Shown here: piece after piece, positions 1-7,604 of the stretch
How positions within the stretch are numbered: position 1 is the stretch's first letter
Layout of the letters: every line of letters begins with the position of its first letter
Assembly: GCA_015485845.1 (NCBI GenBank)
Contig: WFSU01000027.1
Span: 1 to 17,399 of the forward strand
Reading direction: 5' to 3'
Length of the DNA stretch: 17,399 nt
Source of the DNA: Nitratifractor sp.
Lineage (GTDB): Bacteria > Campylobacterota > Campylobacteria > Campylobacterales > Sulfurovaceae
Made by a program: the position numbers and the translations under genes
The notes under the pieces: generated by a model
The model's database searches: none
What the model was told of the DNA's origin: nothing
Seen by the model: the letters and a program-made list of their open reading frames with translations, nothing else

Positions 1-95
1 CCCCCATGCGCATGACCGGCAATCAATGTTTGGGCGTACGCGCCCACCGCTACAGCAAAGACCGCTCCGAGAATGGTTTTGAACACGTTGTTCAT
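1..95 (-). CDS. Exported protein, N-terminus only (runs off the window)
   Basis: Only the first 31 codons are present. They read MNNVFKTILGAVFAVAVGAY and continue AQTLIAGHAHG. This is a typical Sec signal peptide: a lysine near the start, a hydrophobic core and a probable AYA-Q cleavage site. The start is supported by AAGGAA six bases upstream (CACAAGGAACATCAAGATG). The protein is therefore periplasmic, outer-membrane or secreted. It lies 96 bp downstream of the phoR-type kinase on the same strand. A TACAAT at 145-140 could be its own -10, so it need not belong to the pst operon. A porin or another Pho-regulated envelope protein would fit the setting, but nothing in the visible residues identifies it. 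Confidence 0.7.
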   Translation of the reverse strand, partial: MNNVFKTILGAVFAVAVGAYAQTLIAGHAHG

Positions 96-191
96 CTTGA
101 TGTTCCTTGTGATGGATCCGCGAAGTGACGCGATATCAAATTGTATCACAGAGGAGAGAAAAGTTACATTTTGTTATCGAACATGAGGAGA

Positions 192-1568
192 TTATTGCTG
201 CAAAGAGGCGAGTGTGAATCCAAACGTCGAACCCAAACCGGGAACACTGCCTATCTGAAGTTCTGTATGGTGGAGTCGGAGGATATAGTCGACAATAAAC
301 AATCCCACACCGATGGAATTGTCCCACGACTGGGTATCGGCACGGTAAAAGCGCTCCGTGATCCGAGAGAAAGACTCCGGGGCGATCCCGATCCCCTGAT
401 CGGTCACTTCAAAATGAGTCGAGGTCAAACGGGCAAGCACCTCATCTTCGGAGTATTTCAGTGCATTGTCGATCAGGTTGCTCAACACCTGTGCCATCAT
501 CATCCGGTCGGCGGTCACCCGGACAGGCTCACGCTCCACTTTCAGGACTCGATCCGGGTATTTCTGCTGGAGGTTCTCCACAATCTCATCGAGAAGAAGG
601 GAGAGATCAAATGTCTCCATTCGGGGCTCGAGGGCGTTGTTCTCGAATTTAATGGCCAGAGAGAGGCGATCGATCATGTCGTTGATCCGTCGGCTGTTGC
701 TGATCACTTTTTCGAGAAATTTACCTCGAAGCTCGGGAGTGAGATCGGGGTCATCATGGATGGTTGTTGCGTAGCCAATGATAGCAGCAACGGGGTTTTT
801 GAACTCATGGCTGATGGCAGAGATGATCTCCCCCTGTTGCTGGGTGAGGTGCTTGAGCTTTTTGGTGTATTTGGCTTTCTGGCGGTCGCGTTTTTTGAGT
901 TTGGCGGCGACTTTGGTGATTTGCCGGGCGATGGCATGGAGCTCGTCGCAGCACTCGACACGAACAGCGGTTTGGTCATACTCTTTGGCCAGCAGGTGAT
1001 CAAGGCTGGTGTTGATCCGTTGGACATCGGAATGGATGAGCCGATTGGTACGCGTCGCGATCCAAATCGCGGCGATCAGAGCCAGTCCGAACAAGCCCAT
1101 GATTTTGAGCCAAAGAGGGAGGAACTTTTCTCGGATCGTACTCAGAGGAAACGCCATCCGGACATACCGATCCCCTACCTTATGCGCCACATAGAGCATG
1201 TCCCGATCGAGTGTGGCGGAGTGGCGCACGGCACTTCCCCAACCACTGCTTCTCGCTTGAATCACTTCGGGACGGTTGAAATGGTTTTCCATCCCTTCGG
1301 GGTCGCGGTTGCTCTCGGCGGTGACAACACCATTTGCGTCGATCAACGTCACCCGTACATCGGTTTGCTTGTGGAAGGCGACAAGGGTGCGAGGAGTTTT
1401 TGAGGGTGTAGTGAGTGTGTACTGAGTGATAAGGTTACGCAGCATGGTACGATGACTTTCTACCTCCATCCCACGCAGCAGATAGTAGCCCGCCACCGTC
1501 AACGCGATCAGAAGGAGAACAAACGGCAAGGTCAGCGAGCGGAAATACCGCTGATCAAGTCTCAGCAT
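192..1568 (-). CDS. phoR: Phosphate-responsive sensor histidine kinase (PhoR/PhosS type)
   Basis: Membrane kinase of 458 aa that would phosphorylate the response regulator encoded just upstream. Two membrane segments (about residues 13-31 and 154-171) enclose a periplasmic sensor of roughly 120 residues. This sensor contains VTLIDANGVV and a DPEGMENHFNRPEV stretch, the pattern of the extracellular PDC-like domain of PhoR/WalK-type kinases. A HAMP-like linker follows, then a HisKA domain with SHEFKNP (His254), the N box LIDNAL (Asn368), G1 box DQGIGIAP (390-397), F box FYRADT and G2 box GVGLFIV. I see no cytoplasmic PAS domain, the part of E. coli PhoR implicated in contact with PhoU and PstB. 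Its start overlaps the regulator stop by 7 bp, so the two are translationally coupled. It is the last gene of the pst operon. The name rests on operon position and architecture; in Campylobacter the equivalent is called PhosS. Confidence 0.93.
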   Translation of the reverse strand: MLRLDQRYFRSLTLPFVLLLIALTVAGYYLLRGMEVESHRTMLRNLITQYTLTTPSKTPRTLVAFHKQTDVRVTLIDANGVVTAESNRDPEGMENHFNRPEVIQARSSGWGSAVRHSATLDRDMLYVAHKVGDRYVRMAFPLSTIREKFLPLWLKIMGLFGLALIAAIWIATRTNRLIHSDVQRINTSLDHLLAKEYDQTAVRVECCDELHAIARQITKVAAKLKKRDRQKAKYTKKLKHLTQQQGEIISAISHEFKNPVAAIIGYATTIHDDPDLTPELRGKFLEKVISNSRRINDMIDRLSLAIKFENNALEPRMETFDLSLLLDEIVENLQQKYPDRVLKVEREPVRVTADRMMMAQVLSNLIDNALKYSEDEVLARLTSTHFEVTDQGIGIAPESFSRITERFYRADTQSWDNSIGVGLFIVDYILRLHHTELQIGSVPGLGSTFGFTLASLQQ

Positions 1569-2236
1569 AGCCGGTACCCGACCCCGCGTACCGGTTCGAT
1601 GATCTCATGGATACGGTTCGGATCGATTTTAGCCAGGAGGCGGTTGATGGTGACATTGACGGTCTTATACTGTGCCGAGGCGGCATCCCCCCAGACACCA
1701 TCGAGCAATTGATCGCGACTGAGGGCAATCCCGGGATGCTGGAGGAAAAAGCGCAGCAGATCAAACTCCAACCGGCTCAACGCCGCCTCCTCTCCGGCGA
1801 TGATTGCGATGTGGCGATCCAGATCGAGCGTGATCATCCGGTGTTCAAGCTTCCCCAGCTGCTTGCCGCGTGTACGCCGCAGAATCGCCCCGATTCGCAG
1901 CAGGAGTTCGTTCATGTTAAACGGTTTGGTGAGGTAGTCATCTCCCCCCCGGTCAAACCCCTCCTCGACCTCCCGCTCCTGATCCTTGGCGCTGACGAAA
2001 ATCACCGGAATATCATAACCGTTTTTCCGCAGATGCGCCACAAATTCACTCCCCTCTGTTCCTGGGAGGTTGCGATCGACGATCATCAAATCGACGGTTT
2101 CATCTTCGAGCAGATCTTCCACCCGCTTGGTGGAGAGAAATCCGGTCACCGCATAACCGGCTTTCTCCAGATGATACTCCTCGAGCTCGAGAAGGTCGGC
2201 TTCGTCTTCGATGATGACAATATGAGCTTGGGTCAT
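1562..2236 (-). CDS. phoB: OmpR/PhoB-family response regulator (PhoB/PhosR)
   Basis: Transcription factor of 224 aa. The receiver domain (1-120) has the acidic pair Glu10/Asp11, phospho-acceptor Asp54 (IVDRNLPG), Ser82 at the switch position and Lys104 in LTKPF. A winged-helix DNA-binding domain (about 130-224) ends in the family motif VRGVGYRL. I start it at the ATG at 2236 (MTQAHIVIIED). An in-frame ATG at 2290 adds 18 residues unlike any receiver N-terminus and overlaps phoU. A GGAAGG lies 11 bp upstream of the chosen start. It follows phoU by 22 bp and overlaps the kinase start by 7 bp. It is the obvious candidate to bind the 11-bp CTGTAACC repeats in this window. Because it lies in the operon headed by one of those repeats, positive autoregulation is likely. 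Confidence 0.94.
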   Translation of the reverse strand: MTQAHIVIIEDEADLLELEEYHLEKAGYAVTGFLSTKRVEDLLEDETVDLMIVDRNLPGTEGSEFVAHLRKNGYDIPVIFVSAKDQEREVEEGFDRGGDDYLTKPFNMNELLLRIGAILRRTRGKQLGKLEHRMITLDLDRHIAIIAGEEAALSRLEFDLLRFFLQHPGIALSRDQLLDGVWGDAASAQYKTVNVTINRLLAKIDPNRIHEIIEPVRGVGYRLC

Positions 2237-2258
2237 GGGTGGCCGTACCTTCCGGGGA

Positions 2259-2927
2259 TCAGAGCTTGAGCTTCCCGCCCTGATTGGCAAAATAAATCAA
2301 TTTGACAATGGTGACACTGCGATCGGAAACCCGCTCGATCTTGCGCATGGTCGCCAGATAGCGCACCAATTCGCTGGCGTGATCCGGTGTCGCGTAGATT
2401 TGCTGAATGGTGTCCTTTTCGACGAGGCTGAAGATATCATCGCACTTGCTCTCTTCGACGTTGACGCGGCGATACAGCTCTTCGAGCTCCTCGGAGGGCT
2501 CTTCCATCGCGATCGATTCGACCGCCGCCCGCAAAGAAGCCAACGCGCTGCGCTGAAACGCCAACGAATTGTCCCGGATCGCTTCCATGGGAAGATCACT
2601 GGCGATCAACACGCGGACATTTTTTGCGTAGTTGCGGATGTAGTCGGTAATGCGTGTCAACTCGCCGGCAATCTTGAAATAGGCTACCACGACCCGCAGG
2701 TCACGGGCTTCGGGAGAGAAGAGTGCGAGTGTTTTGATGATCTCATTGTCGATCTTGTTGTTTCGGTCGTGAGTGTTTTTGAGCAGCGCACGTGCCTCGG
2801 CAGCCTTCGCATCGTCTTCGTTGATGCAGGCGTCCAGCGTCATTTCGTATGCGGTGAGGGCATCCTGCGCCAGCTCTGTGATCCTCTCCTGCGATTTCTC
2901 GAGGATTTTTTTGTAGTTTTCGAGCAT
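2259..2927 (-). CDS. phoU: Phosphate transport regulator PhoU
   Basis: PhoU protein of 222 aa, the usual length. It is almost wholly helical, with two related three-helix bundles. Acidic metal-binding segments can be seen, for example INEDDAKAAEA in the first half and NVEESKCDDIF in the second. In the family, PhoU is a peripheral protein at the inner face of the membrane. It links the PstSCAB transporter to the sensor kinase and keeps the kinase in phosphatase mode when phosphate is plentiful. Its start codon shares one base with the pstB stop (TAATG at 2929-2925), which implies coupled translation. The order pstB-phoU-regulator-kinase puts the whole sensing chain on one transcript. Confidence 0.95.
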   Translation of the reverse strand: MLENYKKILEKSQERITELAQDALTAYEMTLDACINEDDAKAAEARALLKNTHDRNNKIDNEIIKTLALFSPEARDLRVVVAYFKIAGELTRITDYIRNYAKNVRVLIASDLPMEAIRDNSLAFQRSALASLRAAVESIAMEEPSEELEELYRRVNVEESKCDDIFSLVEKDTIQQIYATPDHASELVRYLATMRKIERVSDRSVTIVKLIYFANQGGKLKL

Positions 2928-3763
2928 TATCCGAACCTCCCTGTGATGTAGTCTTCAGTCAATTTCTGGTCGGGATTGAGGAAGATCTTCGATGTTTTAT
3001 TATACTCAATCAAATCCCCGATGTACATAAAAGCCGTGTAGTCGCTCAAGCGGCTGGCTTGCTGCATGTTGTGAGTGACGATAGCGATGCTGACCTCTTT
3101 TTTGAGTTCGGCGATGAGCTCCTCGATCGCACCGGTGGAGATGGGATCGAGCGCTGATGTGGGTTCGTCAAAGAGGAGTACCTCGGGCTTGAGTGCCACC
3201 GCCCGGGCGATGCAGAGGCGCTGCTGTTGACCACCGGAGAGCCCCATGGCACTCTCATGGAGCCGATCCTTGGTCTCGTTCCAGATCGCCGAGCCTTGGA
3301 GTGCGGTGACGACCCGCTCTTCGATGTCGGATTTGTTTTTCATCCCGGAGAGCTTGAGCCCGTACGCGACGTTTTCGAAGATGGTCATCGGAAACGGGGT
3401 GGGCTTCTGGAAGATCATCCCCACCCGCTGGCGCAGGCGGATGAGGTCGTTCTCTTTTTTGAGTTCGAGGATGTCCTCCATCTTCGTATCCTCAGGATTG
3501 GCCAGAAGGATACGTCCTTCGTAACGGTTGCCGGGGTAGAGATCGTGGATGCGGTTCATCGCACGCAACAGCGTCGATTTGCCGCAGCCGCTCGGGCCGA
3601 TGAGCGCCGTGATTTTGTTGCGTCGGATGGGCAAGTCGATGGTGTGCAGTGAAGGCTTGGGTGCTTCGGGATAGGTGTAGGTGAGGTTCTCCACCCGCAT
3701 GACATCCTTCTGCTTCGTCGCTTCTTTTGTCGTGTCAAACTGAGAAATGGGTTCGGTGCTCAT
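2927..3763 (-). CDS. pstB: Phosphate ABC transporter ATP-binding protein PstB
   Basis: ATPase of the PstSCAB importer, 278 aa, cytoplasmic and bound to PstC/PstA. All nucleotide-binding motifs are intact: Walker A GPSGCGKST (56-64), Q-loop FQKPTPFPM with Gln119, signature LSGGQQQR (175-182), Walker B LLFDEPTSALDP (196-207) and H-loop His231 in VTHNMQQA. The RMNRIHDL-type stretch after Walker A (AMNRIHDLYPG) and the C-terminal YITGRFG are hallmarks of PstB. The start at 3763 has AAGGAG seven bases upstream. An extra N-terminal tail of about 20 polar residues precedes the conserved MRVENLTY, so a start at residue 22 is a minor alternative. The pstA stop is 18 bp upstream, and the stop overlaps phoU by one base. 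Confidence 0.97.
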   Translation of the reverse strand: MSTEPISQFDTTKEATKQKDVMRVENLTYTYPEAPKPSLHTIDLPIRRNKITALIGPSGCGKSTLLRAMNRIHDLYPGNRYEGRILLANPEDTKMEDILELKKENDLIRLRQRVGMIFQKPTPFPMTIFENVAYGLKLSGMKNKSDIEERVVTALQGSAIWNETKDRLHESAMGLSGGQQQRLCIARAVALKPEVLLFDEPTSALDPISTGAIEELIAELKKEVSIAIVTHNMQQASRLSDYTAFMYIGDLIEYNKTSKIFLNPDQKLTEDYITGRFG

Positions 3764-3781
3764 GAATCGGTCTCCTTGGGA

Positions 3782-4591
3782 TTAGTGCTTGTGGCGGGTG
3801 AGGTATCGGCCGCCGAGATTGATGATCAGGACGATGACCGTCAGAATAAATGAGGCCGCCCATGCCAGATCCTGGCTGGCCGCATCGGGGTACGTGGCAA
3901 GGTTGTAGATGCTCACCGTCAGCGAAGGAAACTGGCCGCTCATGTCCATCGTAAAGAATTGATTGTTCGCCGAGGTGAACAGCAGCGGTGCCGTCTCCCC
4001 GATGATCCGGGCAAAGGAGAGGAGGATTCCGGTGGTGATTCCCACCTTGGCCGCCCGCAGGACGATCTGGAGGATGATCTTGTGCTTGCTGCCGCCGAGT
4101 GCGATCCCTGCTTCACGCAACTCTTTGGGGACGAGGGCGAGCATGTTGTCAGTGGTGCCGATGATGATGGGCACCATCATGATCGCCAGCGCGATGCTCC
4201 CCGCCCAGCCGTTGTACCCGCCAAACGGATCGACAAACAGCGCGTAGACAAACACCCCGATGACGATCGACGGTGCCGACATCATCACATCGCTGAGGTT
4301 GCGCAGGGTAGCAGCCAGCTTGGGGCTCTGACTGTACTCCCGCAGATAGATACCGGCCATGACCCCCAGCGGCACGGCGATGAGTGTCGCCAGGAGCGCC
4401 ATGGTAAATTGCCCAACGATGAGGTTGCGTATCCCCCCGTCGACCAAGTCGTGGGTGAAGGTGCTCAGATGGGTGCTGCTGATCCCTTTGAAAACCAACG
4501 TTGTCAATATCCACAGCAAAAACCCGATCCCGATCACGGCCGAAGCGGTCGAGAGAGCAAGAATGAGTTTGTTGAGCATCAGGCGGTTCAT
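3782..4591 (-). CDS. pstA: Phosphate ABC transporter permease PstA
   Basis: Inner-membrane permease of 269 aa that pairs with PstC to form the phosphate channel. About six hydrophobic helices can be read, the first at residues 8-35. The cytoplasmic EAA loop that docks on PstB is visible as REAGIALGGSKHKIILQIVL. The stretch FARIIGETAPLLFTS after it is characteristic of PstA. The start overlaps the pstC stop in an ATGA arrangement (4591-4588), so translation is coupled. Length and motifs are normal, with no sign of truncation. Confidence 0.96.
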   Translation of the reverse strand: MNRLMLNKLILALSTASAVIGIGFLLWILTTLVFKGISSTHLSTFTHDLVDGGIRNLIVGQFTMALLATLIAVPLGVMAGIYLREYSQSPKLAATLRNLSDVMMSAPSIVIGVFVYALFVDPFGGYNGWAGSIALAIMMVPIIIGTTDNMLALVPKELREAGIALGGSKHKIILQIVLRAAKVGITTGILLSFARIIGETAPLLFTSANNQFFTMDMSGQFPSLTVSIYNLATYPDAASQDLAWAASFILTVIVLIINLGGRYLTRHKH

Positions 4592-5442
4592 TTAGCACCC
4601 CTTCCCAGAAAATAAAATTTAGCCAGTGAGATGATGATGAAGCTCACGACAAACAGTAGCAGTGCAAGCAGATACATTGAGGAGAGCTCCAAATCCTGCG
4701 CTTCGGAGAAGTTGTTGGCCAGCAGGACAGGGATCGACGTGGTCGGGTCGGTGATCTTGGAGGGGAACTTGAGCACCGAGCCGATCAAGAACGCCACCGC
4801 CATCGTCTCCCCCAGTGCCCGACCCAGCGCGAGGATGATCGAGCCAATGATCCCACCTTTAGCATAGGGCATGACGACATCTTTGACCACCTCAAACGTG
4901 GTGGCTCCCATCGCATAGGCCGATTCCTTGAGCACTGGCGGGGTGGTGTTCATCGCATCCCGGGTAATGGCGGCCATAAACGGAATGATCATAATCGCCA
5001 GGACGATCCCGGCGGTGAGCAAGCCCACCCCGTTGCCCCCGAAGGTGTGTTGGATAATGGGGGCGAAATAAAACAACCCCCACATCCCGTAGATGATGCT
5101 CGGGATCGCCGCCAGCAGCTCGATAGCAACACTCACCGGTTTGACGAGATTTTTGTGGGCGATCTCGGTGAGGAAAATAGCGATCCCCATCGAGAGCGGG
5201 ACTGCGATCACCATGGCAATGAGCGTGGCCATCAGCGTCCCGGCAATTGGAATCAACCCGCCAAATATCCCCCCCTCATCGTCCTCACCCGGCTCCCACT
5301 GATCGATGCGCAAAAAATCCCACCCAAACGTGTGCATGGCATCCTGCGCATAATGAAACAGGATCGCAAAGATCCCCAGCAGGATAAAAAACGATAACGT
5401 TGCGGAGAGAAACGAAATGTTCCGGAAAAGTTTGCCGCTCAT
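4588..5442 (-). CDS. pstC: Phosphate ABC transporter permease PstC, first gene of the pst operon
   Basis: Permease partner of PstA, 284 aa, with about six membrane helices (first at residues 12-32). A periplasmic insertion is rich in acidic residues (EPGEDDEGG), and the EAA loop reads LKESAYAMGATTFEVVKDVV. The segment ALGRALGETMAVAFLIG is a PstC hallmark. The start ATG at 5442 has AAGGA six bases upstream. This gene heads a six-gene operon (pstC-pstA-pstB-phoU-phoB-phoR) with overlaps or short gaps throughout. The usual first gene, pstS, is missing here and lies about 8.3 kb upstream with its own promoter. A TATAAT and a CTGTAACC-type Pho box lie directly upstream. Confidence 0.96.
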   Translation of the reverse strand: MSGKLFRNISFLSATLSFFILLGIFAILFHYAQDAMHTFGWDFLRIDQWEPGEDDEGGIFGGLIPIAGTLMATLIAMVIAVPLSMGIAIFLTEIAHKNLVKPVSVAIELLAAIPSIIYGMWGLFYFAPIIQHTFGGNGVGLLTAGIVLAIMIIPFMAAITRDAMNTTPPVLKESAYAMGATTFEVVKDVVMPYAKGGIIGSIILALGRALGETMAVAFLIGSVLKFPSKITDPTTSIPVLLANNFSEAQDLELSSMYLLALLLFVVSFIIISLAKFYFLGRGAK

Positions 5443-5467
5443 GGGGAGTCCTTGAAATTTTTGTGCT

Positions 5468-5512
5468 ATTATAGTGCGTGTTGGTTACAGATCGGTTACG
5501 CAGTCGGTTCAG
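5468..5512 (-). promoter_or_regulatory. Pho-box promoter of the pstC operon
   Basis: Read on the minus strand, the sequence has CTGTAACC (5490-5483), preceded 11 bp upstream by GCGTAACC (5501-5494) and a weaker CTGAACCG (5512-5505). Nine bases separate the last copy from a perfect TATAAT at 5473-5468. No convincing -35 is present, as expected when an activator replaces it. The box overlaps the last codons of the olsF gene, whose stop is at 5509. This is the shortest of the four Pho boxes in the window. Confidence 0.8.
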
Positions 5513-7221
5513 CCATCGATATAGCGCTTCTTCTTGGCGGGTTTGATCCGATGAATATCGGCGACAATGAAGCCGTCGATGGAGTTAAAGTCCCGATCAT
5601 AGCCAAAGTCGTAGAAAGCCACACCCCCCGCTTCACATAAATCGGCATACTGCTTGAAGAGTGTCGGAATGGCGTACCCCATGTATCCCAGCTCCGCCTT
5701 GAGGATCTGGAGTCCTTCCCGATACGGTACTTCCTCAAACAGATCACGGCACACCGCTTCCATCCCCGAAGGATACACATACGGATCTTTGTGGGTCACG
5801 AGCGGTTCCGACGCGGTAAAGTGCCGGCGGTAGAAGTAAATAATCATCGCCTGAGCCTTGGGGGAAAAGTGCTCACTGAGGCTCACCGCACCAAAAAGAT
5901 AGCGGATCGAGGTGTGGCGCCTGAGGTACGCCCCAATCCCCTGCCAGAGATAATCCAATGCCCGGGAGTTCCAATATCGGGGCTGGACAAAGCTCCTCCC
6001 CAACTCGATCCCCTGACGGATCGTCGCTTCAAATGCAGAGTCAAATCGAAACAACTCCGACGTATAGAGCCCCTCCGTATCGTGCAACTGGAGAATCTCC
6101 CGCCCTTCAGCCAGGCGATAGGCTCCGGCGATCTCCATCCCTTCGTCGTCCCAGATCAGCAAATGTTTGTAGTAGAGATCGTACCCATCGATGTCCCGCT
6201 TCCTGCCGCTCCCTTCGCCCACCTGGCGGAAGCTGATCTCCCGGAGACGACCGATCTCTTTCATGATGACATCTTCGGTATCGGTCTCATAGAGGATGAT
6301 CTGTTTGCCATCGGAGGTTTCCCCCAGCTTCTCCCCCTCCTTGAGGGTGGTTTTGATGTCGATCCGCTCTTCGGGGGTCGCGATCTCGTTTTGGGTGTTG
6401 AAAATGGTTTTTCGGTTTTTGGCGACCCGATAAAAATGCTTACGGAGGAGCTTGATGATCTCTTTGTCCGAATGCAAGGGGAGCTGGTACGACTCGGGCG
6501 GGATCACTTTGCCGATATTGAAGCCGATGCTTTTGCCCCGGTATTTGAACATTTCATGCGGCAGGGTAGCTGTGGCCAGGGATTTATTGAACATCGAGAG
6601 TGTATAGAACGTACTGGAGTTTTTGGCCTGGATATGGATGGGAAGGATGGGGGCACGCATCTTGGAAGCGATCTTGTAAAAGCCGCTTCTCCAGGGCGTA
6701 TCCTTGATCCCACTCGGTTTGACACGGCTCACCTCTCCGGAAGGGAAAAGGATCACCGCCTGCTCCTGTTTCAGTGCCTCGTACACGCTGTTCAGGGTCT
6801 CCTTGGTCATTTTGTTCCGTGTGTTGTTGACGGGGATGATCACCTTATTGAGGTTGTCCAGGCTGGAGAGAAAGGCATTGGCCACGATCTTGATGTCTTT
6901 GCGTACGGTTTTGAGTGTGTGGAGCAGGGCGATGGCATCCAGCGCTCCGAGGGGATGGTTGGCGATGATGACGACCCGTCCGTAGCCGGGGATGCGGGCG
7001 AGTTGATTGGTACGCACCGTCGTCGTGATCTCAAAATAATCGAGAATCGCTTCGATAAAATAGAAGGTATCCTTCTGGCGATGCGCCTCAAGAAACGCAT
7101 TGATCTCGTGCTCATGAAAGAGCTTTTTCCCCGCCGCGACCAAAAACCTCTTGATCAACGTCGGCAAAGACTCCAACTGAGGATAGTGGTACCAAAGGTA
7201 CTGCTCGACACTGACCTGCAT
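5509..7221 (-). CDS. olsF: OlsF-like bifunctional acyltransferase (ornithine lipid synthesis)
   Basis: Protein of 570 aa with two acyltransferase halves. The N-terminal half (about 60-265) is a PlsC/lysophospholipid acyltransferase domain with NHPLGALD (88-95, catalytic His89 and Asp95, spaced H-x5-D) and FPSGEVSR (159-166). The C-terminal half (about 315-560) is a GNAT-like OlsB domain, with REISFR, HLLIWD, GAYRL, SELFRFD and ELGRSFVQP and an OlsB-like end (TLFKQYADLCEAGG, DRDFNSIDGF). This order matches OlsF, which makes lyso-ornithine lipid with its C-terminal domain and acylates it with its N-terminal domain. The product is a phosphorus-free membrane lipid used when phosphate is scarce. 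I start at 7221 because residues upstream in that frame are shadow sequence. No Shine-Dalgarno is visible, and the start overlaps the stop of the 71-aa gene (TGATG), so translation is coupled. Specificity for ornithine is inferred. Confidence 0.85.
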   Translation of the reverse strand: MQVSVEQYLWYHYPQLESLPTLIKRFLVAAGKKLFHEHEINAFLEAHRQKDTFYFIEAILDYFEITTTVRTNQLARIPGYGRVVIIANHPLGALDAIALLHTLKTVRKDIKIVANAFLSSLDNLNKVIIPVNNTRNKMTKETLNSVYEALKQEQAVILFPSGEVSRVKPSGIKDTPWRSGFYKIASKMRAPILPIHIQAKNSSTFYTLSMFNKSLATATLPHEMFKYRGKSIGFNIGKVIPPESYQLPLHSDKEIIKLLRKHFYRVAKNRKTIFNTQNEIATPEERIDIKTTLKEGEKLGETSDGKQIILYETDTEDVIMKEIGRLREISFRQVGEGSGRKRDIDGYDLYYKHLLIWDDEGMEIAGAYRLAEGREILQLHDTEGLYTSELFRFDSAFEATIRQGIELGRSFVQPRYWNSRALDYLWQGIGAYLRRHTSIRYLFGAVSLSEHFSPKAQAMIIYFYRRHFTASEPLVTHKDPYVYPSGMEAVCRDLFEEVPYREGLQILKAELGYMGYAIPTLFKQYADLCEAGGVAFYDFGYDRDFNSIDGFIVADIHRIKPAKKKRYIDG

Positions 7222-7436
7222 CAGGCGATCCGATAGGTGCAGTTGATCTCGTCGATCAGATGGGAGAGGACGGCTTTGACTTTGCCGTGTGCCTGGAACA
7301 GGCGCTCCACACTGTCCCACTCTTCGTACACAATTCCGTGCGCGTCGTCGTAGGTCAGATGGAGGGCTTTGGCCAATTTGCTTGTCAGTTTCTCGATTTT
7401 AGCATCCGAAAGAGTGGGGTCAAAATCACGCATCAT
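7221..7436 (-). CDS. Small protein of unknown function coupled to olsF
   Basis: Encodes 71 aa, mostly charged and helical, with no signal peptide, membrane segment or cysteine pair. Its single cysteine (NCTYR) is near the C-terminus. I do not recognise a family. The reading frame is well supported. A strong AAGGAG lies just upstream, and two ATGs follow in tandem at 7436 and 7433. The second gives the better five-base spacing, so the protein may be 70 aa. The gene is the first of a two-gene unit driven by a Pho box and ends in a TGATG overlap with the OlsF-like gene. A soluble partner or regulator of ornithine-lipid synthesis, perhaps acyl-carrier-related, is possible. However, I see no DSL phosphopantetheine motif, so an acyl carrier is unlikely. 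Confidence 0.75.
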   Translation of the reverse strand: MMRDFDPTLSDAKIEKLTSKLAKALHLTYDDAHGIVYEEWDSVERLFQAHGKVKAVLSHLIDEINCTYRIA

Positions 7437-7458
7437 TTCTCCTTGATTTTACGCATAC

Positions 7459-7514
7459 AGTATAGTCTACAAGGGTAACAGGAGGGCTACAGAAGGGTTA
7501 CGCTTCGATAACAG
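7459..7514 (-). promoter_or_regulatory. Pho-box promoter of the 71-aa/olsF unit
   Basis: Four minus-strand repeats step by exactly 11 bp: CTGTTATC (7514-7507), GCGTAACC (7503-7496), CTGTAGCC (7492-7485) and CTGTTACC (7481-7474). Nine bases separate the last from TATACT (7464-7459), which lies 22 bp upstream of the first ATG. No -35 is visible. The geometry is identical to the phoX and pstS promoters. Confidence 0.82.
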
Positions 7515-7545
7515 CGTGGGAAGAAAGAGGGGTATAAACATGTAG

Positions 7546-7582
7546 GCAGGACTTCAGTCCTGCACAACGGGACGGAAGTCCC
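7546..7582. repeat. Double hairpin, REP-like palindromic element
   Basis: Two adjacent palindromes occupy the gap between the cytochrome stop and the olsF promoter. The first is GCAGGACT-TC-AGTCCTGC (7546-7563), with 8-bp perfect arms. The second is GGGAC-GGAA-GTCCC (7569-7582). The two carry related core sequence (GGAC..AGTCC), the pattern of dispersed REP-type elements. They lie 22-59 bp after the cytochrome stop and could protect or end the phoX transcript. No run of U follows, so this is not a standard intrinsic terminator. Whether it is repeated elsewhere in the genome cannot be seen here. Confidence 0.6.
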
Positions 7583-7604
7583 TGCTCCGGATGAGATCGT
7601 AATA

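Noticed and set aside
140..180. Possible fifth Pho box ahead of the partial gene at 95-1
   Set aside because: A TACAAT is present and two GTTAC/GTTAT half-sites lie upstream, but they are 10 bp apart rather than 11 and begin about 17 bp from the -10 rather than 9. The pattern of the four true boxes is not met.
7507..7582. CRISPR array or tandem repeat
   Set aside because: The 11-bp steps are promoter operator units and the palindromes are single hairpins. No direct repeats of 25-40 bp with unique spacers occur anywhere in the window.
7546..7582. Intrinsic terminator of the phoX-cytochrome transcript
   Set aside because: The hairpins are good, but no run of T follows on the minus strand, so I list them as a repeat element instead.
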